Assembly (NCBI GenBank): GCA_964570785.1
Contig: CAZMZG010000038.1
Span: 1 to 16,740 of the forward strand
Reading direction: 5' to 3'
Origin: Thermatribacter sp964570785
GTDB lineage: Bacteria; Atribacterota; Atribacteria; Atribacterales; Thermatribacteraceae
DNA length: 16,740 nt
Positions within the stretch are counted from its first letter, which is position 1, and each line of letters opens with the position of its first letter. A program made the position numbers and the translations under genes. The notes beneath the pieces were generated by a model. The model had not been told where the DNA came from, did not search any database, and was given only the letters and a program-made list of their open reading frames with translations. Positions 13,695-16,740 of this stretch are shown piece by piece.

Positions 13695-15047
13695 AAAAGC
13701 CTGGGCAATCTTAAAGTAGATAAAAATTCCAATAACGTCGACCAGGGTAGTGATAACTGGAGTAGCTGATATTGCAGGGTCCATTTTGAGTTTTTTAAAG
13801 AATACAGGGAGAAAGATGCCTACCAGGTTGGACACAAAAACGATGCTGAACACAGCCGCACCTACCACGATTCCTATTGTCAGGCTTTCTTTAAGAAATA
13901 CGACCCGTAGCATAGCTATAAAGCTTAGCAGAATGCCCAGTATCCCGCCTATCAGCGTTTCGGAAAGAACGATTTTCCATATATTGCGTTTTTCGATTTC
14001 ACCAACCGCTATACCCCGCACCATTACCGTGGTGGATTGACTGCCTACGTTGCCCCCAGTATCGGTGAGCATGGGCACAAAGAAAGAGAGAGCAACGATA
14101 GCTTGGATTACTTCCGAGAATCCCTGCATTACGAAACTGGTCATGGTGCCCCCGATTAACAGTACAGCGAGCCAGATAAAGCGGTTTTTGACTCTCTTCC
14201 ACAGAGGAGCGTGCAAATATTCGTCTTCGGTTGTTCTGATTGCTGCCAGGCGATGAATGTCCTCAGTGGCCTCTTCTTCTATGATGTCTATAGCATCGTC
14301 AACGGTTATCACACCCACCAGGCGTTTTTCCGAATCCACCGCTGGTACTGCCAGAAGGTCGTACTTTTGAATGATTTGAGCAGCTTTTTCCTGGTCGTCA
14401 TGAGTAAAGACATAGACTATGTCTTTTTTCATAATGTCTCTGATAACTGTTTCGGGCTTGGCAAGTACCAGCTCTCTCAGGGTAACTCTTCCCAAAAGAT
14501 GGCGCTCGGCGTCAATAACGTAGGCAATGTAGGCCAGTTCTTCGGGAGGCGATAGCTGGCGTACTCTTTCCAGAGATTGCTCCACCGTGTAGTATTCTTT
14601 GAGGTCCACCATGTGAGGGTTCATGATACGGCCAGCGCTGTTTTCGGGGTAACCCAGCATGGTAGCTACGATGTTGCGCTGTTCCGGGTTCAGAAGGCCC
14701 AGAAACTTTTTAACGATTTTGGCAGGTAGTTCGTCGAAGAGTTCCACGCGGTCGTCCGGGGACATTTGATTAAGAATTTCAGCCACTCGTTCGTCGGTGA
14801 AACTCTGGAGAAGGTTTTCCTGTTGCTCAAAATCCAGTTGCTCAAAGACTTCTATGGCCAGGTCTTTACGCAGCAACCTGAACAGGACAACCTGTTTCTG
14901 ACTGTCCAAAAAGGACATTAATTCAGCAATGTCTGCGGGATGGAGAACATTGATTGCATTCTTCAGTTCGTTCAGGGCATTTTTTTCGAGCAGCTCTTCT
15001 ATATACTCTTTGCTTATTCCGGTTTCCTGTGTGAGCTGCTTTTCCAT
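13683..15047 (-). CDS. mgtE: MgtE-family magnesium channel/transporter
   Basis: The 454-residue protein has the complete MgtE layout. The N-terminal helical superhelix domain (about 1-133) shows repeats such as HPADIAELM and SPDDRVELFDELP. Two CBS domains follow (about 140-260, with DIMKKDIVYV and VVGVITVDDAID-like sequence), then a connecting helix and five membrane helices (about 288-454). The membrane part has the family signature MLTDTGGNVGSQSTTVMVRG (about 326-345) and DPAISATPVITTLVDVIG (423-440), which contains the conserved pore aspartate. MgtE lets Mg2+ into the cell, and the cytosolic domains close it when Mg2+ is high. GGGGAGG lies 6 bases before the ATG. No M-box riboswitch fits in the 95-base upstream gap, so control may be at the protein level. 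Confidence 0.96.
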   Translation of the reverse strand: MEKQLTQETGISKEYIEELLEKNALNELKNAINVLHPADIAELMSFLDSQKQVVLFRLLRKDLAIEVFEQLDFEQQENLLQSFTDERVAEILNQMSPDDRVELFDELPAKIVKKFLGLLNPEQRNIVATMLGYPENSAGRIMNPHMVDLKEYYTVEQSLERVRQLSPPEELAYIAYVIDAERHLLGRVTLRELVLAKPETVIRDIMKKDIVYVFTHDDQEKAAQIIQKYDLLAVPAVDSEKRLVGVITVDDAIDIIEEEATEDIHRLAAIRTTEDEYLHAPLWKRVKNRFIWLAVLLIGGTMTSFVMQGFSEVIQAIVALSFFVPMLTDTGGNVGSQSTTVMVRGIAVGEIEKRNIWKIVLSETLIGGILGILLSFIAMLRVVFLKESLTIGIVVGAAVFSIVFVSNLVGIFLPVFFKKLKMDPAISATPVITTLVDVIGIFIYFKIAQAFLHF

Positions 15048-15142
15048 GTTTTGCCTCCCCAGAAAAACCCAGAGTATAGTATAACATAAAGTTTTTGTTG
15101 TAAAATAGCCTTTTAAGAAGAATAGAGGGAGGATAAAAAATC
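15048..15142. promoter_or_regulatory. Divergent promoter region between mgtE and the DAHP synthase fusion
   Basis: This A/T-rich 95-base gap must contain promoters for two divergent genes. On the minus strand, two overlapping TATACT boxes (15083-15078 and 15078-15073) could serve mgtE; upstream TTTACA lies 15 bases from the first, too close for a strong promoter. On the plus strand, TAAAAT (15101-15106) is a possible -10 without a good -35. GGGAGGA at 15127-15133 is the ribosome binding site of the fusion gene. No regulatory repeat or attenuator is obvious. Confidence 0.35.
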
Positions 15143-16740
15143 TTGGTCGTTGTTTTTGAAGGCATTCTCGATGAAACCCGGAAGCAAGCGATACTTCTCG
15201 AGCTTGAAAAACGGGGGATACTGGTCCACTGGGTGGATAGTCTTCAGGGCAGCATAATGGTTTCAGAACGTGAGATTGATGTACAGACCCTTGAGGTTTA
15301 CGGAAAGGTTTCCAAGGTTCTCAAGCCCAGTACTCCCTTTCAGCTTGCCCATCGCTCTTTTAATCCTGGAGGTACAGTAATTGCAGTGGGTGATGTGGAG
15401 ATTGGGCGGGATACCCTTACCATTATTGCTGGGCCGTGTGCTGTGGAGTCTGAAGAACAGCTTTTCAGGATTGCTGAGGCAGTAAAATCTATGGGGGCTC
15501 ACATTTTGAGAGGAGGTGCTTTCAAGCCCCGGACTTCTCCTTACAGTTTTCAGGGTTTGGGGGAGCGAGGTCTAGAAATTCTTGCCAGAGCCCGGGAAAA
15601 GTTTTCCATCCCCGTGGTTACCGAAGCGACCAGCCCAGAGAATGCTGTTCTGGTTGCCCAGTATGCTGACATCATCCAGATTGGTGCTCGCAATATGCAA
15701 AATTTTGAACTGCTTAAAAAAGCTGCTACGCTGGGCAAGCCAATTTTACTCAAACGTGGCCTTTCAGCAACCATTGAAGACTGGCTTCTGGCCGCAGAGT
15801 ATATTTTGAGTCTGGGGAACTTCCGGGTAATGCTCTGCGAGCGGGGAATCCGGACCATCGAGCGCTTCACTCGCAATACCCTCGATTTGAACGCTATACC
15901 GGTAGTCAAAGACTTAAGTCATTTGCCAGTGTTTGTTGATCCCAGCCATGGTACTGGATTGAGGGAAAAGGTCATTCCTATGGCTCTTGCGGGTGTTTCC
16001 TGTGGGGCTGATGGAGTTATGGTAGAAGTTCACCATGCTCCGGAACAGGCTCTTTCTGACGGTCCTCAAAGTCTGTATCCTGAGCAGTTCAGAAGGTTGG
16101 TTAACAACCTTCAGGTAGTCAGTGTGATAGTTGGTAAGGAACTCAGTAAAGAAAAACGGAGTTCTTCTCTCTCTTCTGCTTTCGCTGCTGAGTCTTTTTC
16201 ACAGTTTAGAGTGACTTTTTTGGGAGAGAAAGGCTCTTTCAGCTCTCAGGTAGCGCAAAAGGCTTTTCCAAGTGATTCTCGGTTTATTCCCTGTCACACT
16301 TTTCGGGAGGTTTTTGAAAGAGTCGCCAGTGGCGAAGCCACCCATGGGGTAGTACCAATCGAAAACACCATTACTGGCAGTATCCATGCTAACTATGATT
16401 TATTGCTGGATTTTCCCGAGATTTTTGTGGTTGGAGAACGATTCATTAAAGTGTCCCAACATCTTGGTGTTTATCCAGGTACAAAGCTCAGTGATGTCCA
16501 GTTTCTCTTTGCTCATCCTCAAGCCTTTTCGCAGTGCTCCAGGTTTCTCGAGTCTTTAAAAGGGGTAAAGATTATCGATGTCGGCAACACTGAGGAAGCG
16601 GCCAGAAAAGCTTCCGAATTTGGTAAGGGCAGTGCTTGCATTTCAAGCGAAGAAGCAATTCGCAAGCATGGCCTGGAATTTCTTGAAGAAGACATTGAAG
16701 ATACACCCTGTAATTTTACTCGCTTTCTCATACTTTCGAG
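15143..16740 (+). CDS. DAHP synthase (class I-beta) - prephenate dehydratase fusion, partial at 3' end
   Basis: The frame stays open from TTG 15143 to the window end (532 codons). Residues 1-68 match the ferredoxin-like regulatory domain of Thermotoga-type DAHP synthases. Residues about 75-330 are the class I-beta aldolase: GPCAVES (Cys99, metal ligand), RGGAFKPRTSPYSFQG (123-138), LLKRGLSAT, VDPSHGTG (His269), VMVEVH (Glu295) and SDGPQSL (Asp306), all catalytic positions present. A serine-rich linker (about 334-354) joins it to prephenate dehydratase: FLGEKGSFSSQVA, GVVPIENTITGSI, HPQAFSQC and the catalytic TRF (526-528). A C-terminal ACT domain would follow beyond the window. It would join condensation of PEP with erythrose 4-phosphate to the prephenate-to-phenylpyruvate step. 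GGGAGGA lies 9 bases before the start. I translated the whole stretch without finding a frameshift or stop. Confidence 0.93.
   Translation, partial: MVVVFEGILDETRKQAILLELEKRGILVHWVDSLQGSIMVSEREIDVQTLEVYGKVSKVLKPSTPFQLAHRSFNPGGTVIAVGDVEIGRDTLTIIAGPCAVESEEQLFRIAEAVKSMGAHILRGGAFKPRTSPYSFQGLGERGLEILARAREKFSIPVVTEATSPENAVLVAQYADIIQIGARNMQNFELLKKAATLGKPILLKRGLSATIEDWLLAAEYILSLGNFRVMLCERGIRTIERFTRNTLDLNAIPVVKDLSHLPVFVDPSHGTGLREKVIPMALAGVSCGADGVMVEVHHAPEQALSDGPQSLYPEQFRRLVNNLQVVSVIVGKELSKEKRSSSLSSAFAAESFSQFRVTFLGEKGSFSSQVAQKAFPSDSRFIPCHTFREVFERVASGEATHGVVPIENTITGSIHANYDLLLDFPEIFVVGERFIKVSQHLGVYPGTKLSDVQFLFAHPQAFSQCSRFLESLKGVKIIDVGNTEEAARKASEFGKGSACISSEEAIRKHGLEFLEEDIEDTPCNFTRFLILS

Noticed and set aside
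15048..15142. M-box magnesium riboswitch upstream of mgtE
   Set aside because: Only 95 bases separate mgtE from the divergent gene, too short for an M-box plus promoter, and no matching pattern is visible.
15550..15909. 119-codon minus-strand ORF
   Set aside because: It is fully antisense to the DAHP synthase domain, which has all catalytic motifs in the plus strand; low complexity and no ribosome binding site.

Overview
The window reads as chromosomal DNA from a bacterium, probably a thermophilic or anaerobic lineage of the Atribacterota/Thermotoga-like kind. That placement is a low-confidence inference from the gene set (Thermotoga-type DAHP synthase, YbjQ and YjbQ families, Dph6-like ATP-pyrophosphatase, FrcBCA-type sugar importer, frequent TTG/GTG starts), not a taxonomic result. 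There is no sign of phage, insertion sequence, CRISPR or RNA genes.

Layout. 1-4974 (+): a sugar/sugar-acid cassette with the tail of a short-chain dehydrogenase, an FGGY gluconokinase-like kinase, a GlmS-like SIS protein without an amidotransferase domain, and a PfkB kinase, followed by a ClC chloride channel gene broken by a 5-bp tandem duplication and an in-frame TGA. 5037-7045 (+): a small SecB-like protein that appears to start at ATT, overlapping by one base the start of a UbiB/AarF kinase-like protein with two C-terminal membrane helices. 7046-10274 (-): a YbjQ protein, then (reading right to left) a three-gene sugar ABC importer, binding protein - permease - ATPase, with a strong hairpin between the binding protein and permease genes. 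10275-10532: a divergent control region with a promoter-overlapping inverted repeat. 10533-11324 (+): an alpha/beta hydrolase. 11573-13040 (-): a YjbQ protein and a Dph6-like ATP-pyrophosphatase, with two long perfect hairpins and a possible decayed membrane ORF around them. 13122-13694 (+): a cysteine-containing flavodoxin-type oxidoreductase, overlapping tail to tail an MgtE magnesium channel (-, 13683-15047). 15143-16740 (+), running off the end: a DAHP synthase fused in frame to prephenate dehydratase.

How the genes fit together. The left cassette and the ABC importer look like uptake and phosphorylation of a sugar, amino sugar or sugar acid, but the substrate cannot be read from the sequence. 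The right end carries aromatic amino-acid synthesis, with the first shikimate step and a late phenylalanine step in one polypeptide. This fusion is the most unusual object in the window. Other notable points are the ClC pseudogene, the apparent ATT start, three long perfect hairpins at gene boundaries (only one with a U-tract), and starts other than ATG in a large share of genes.
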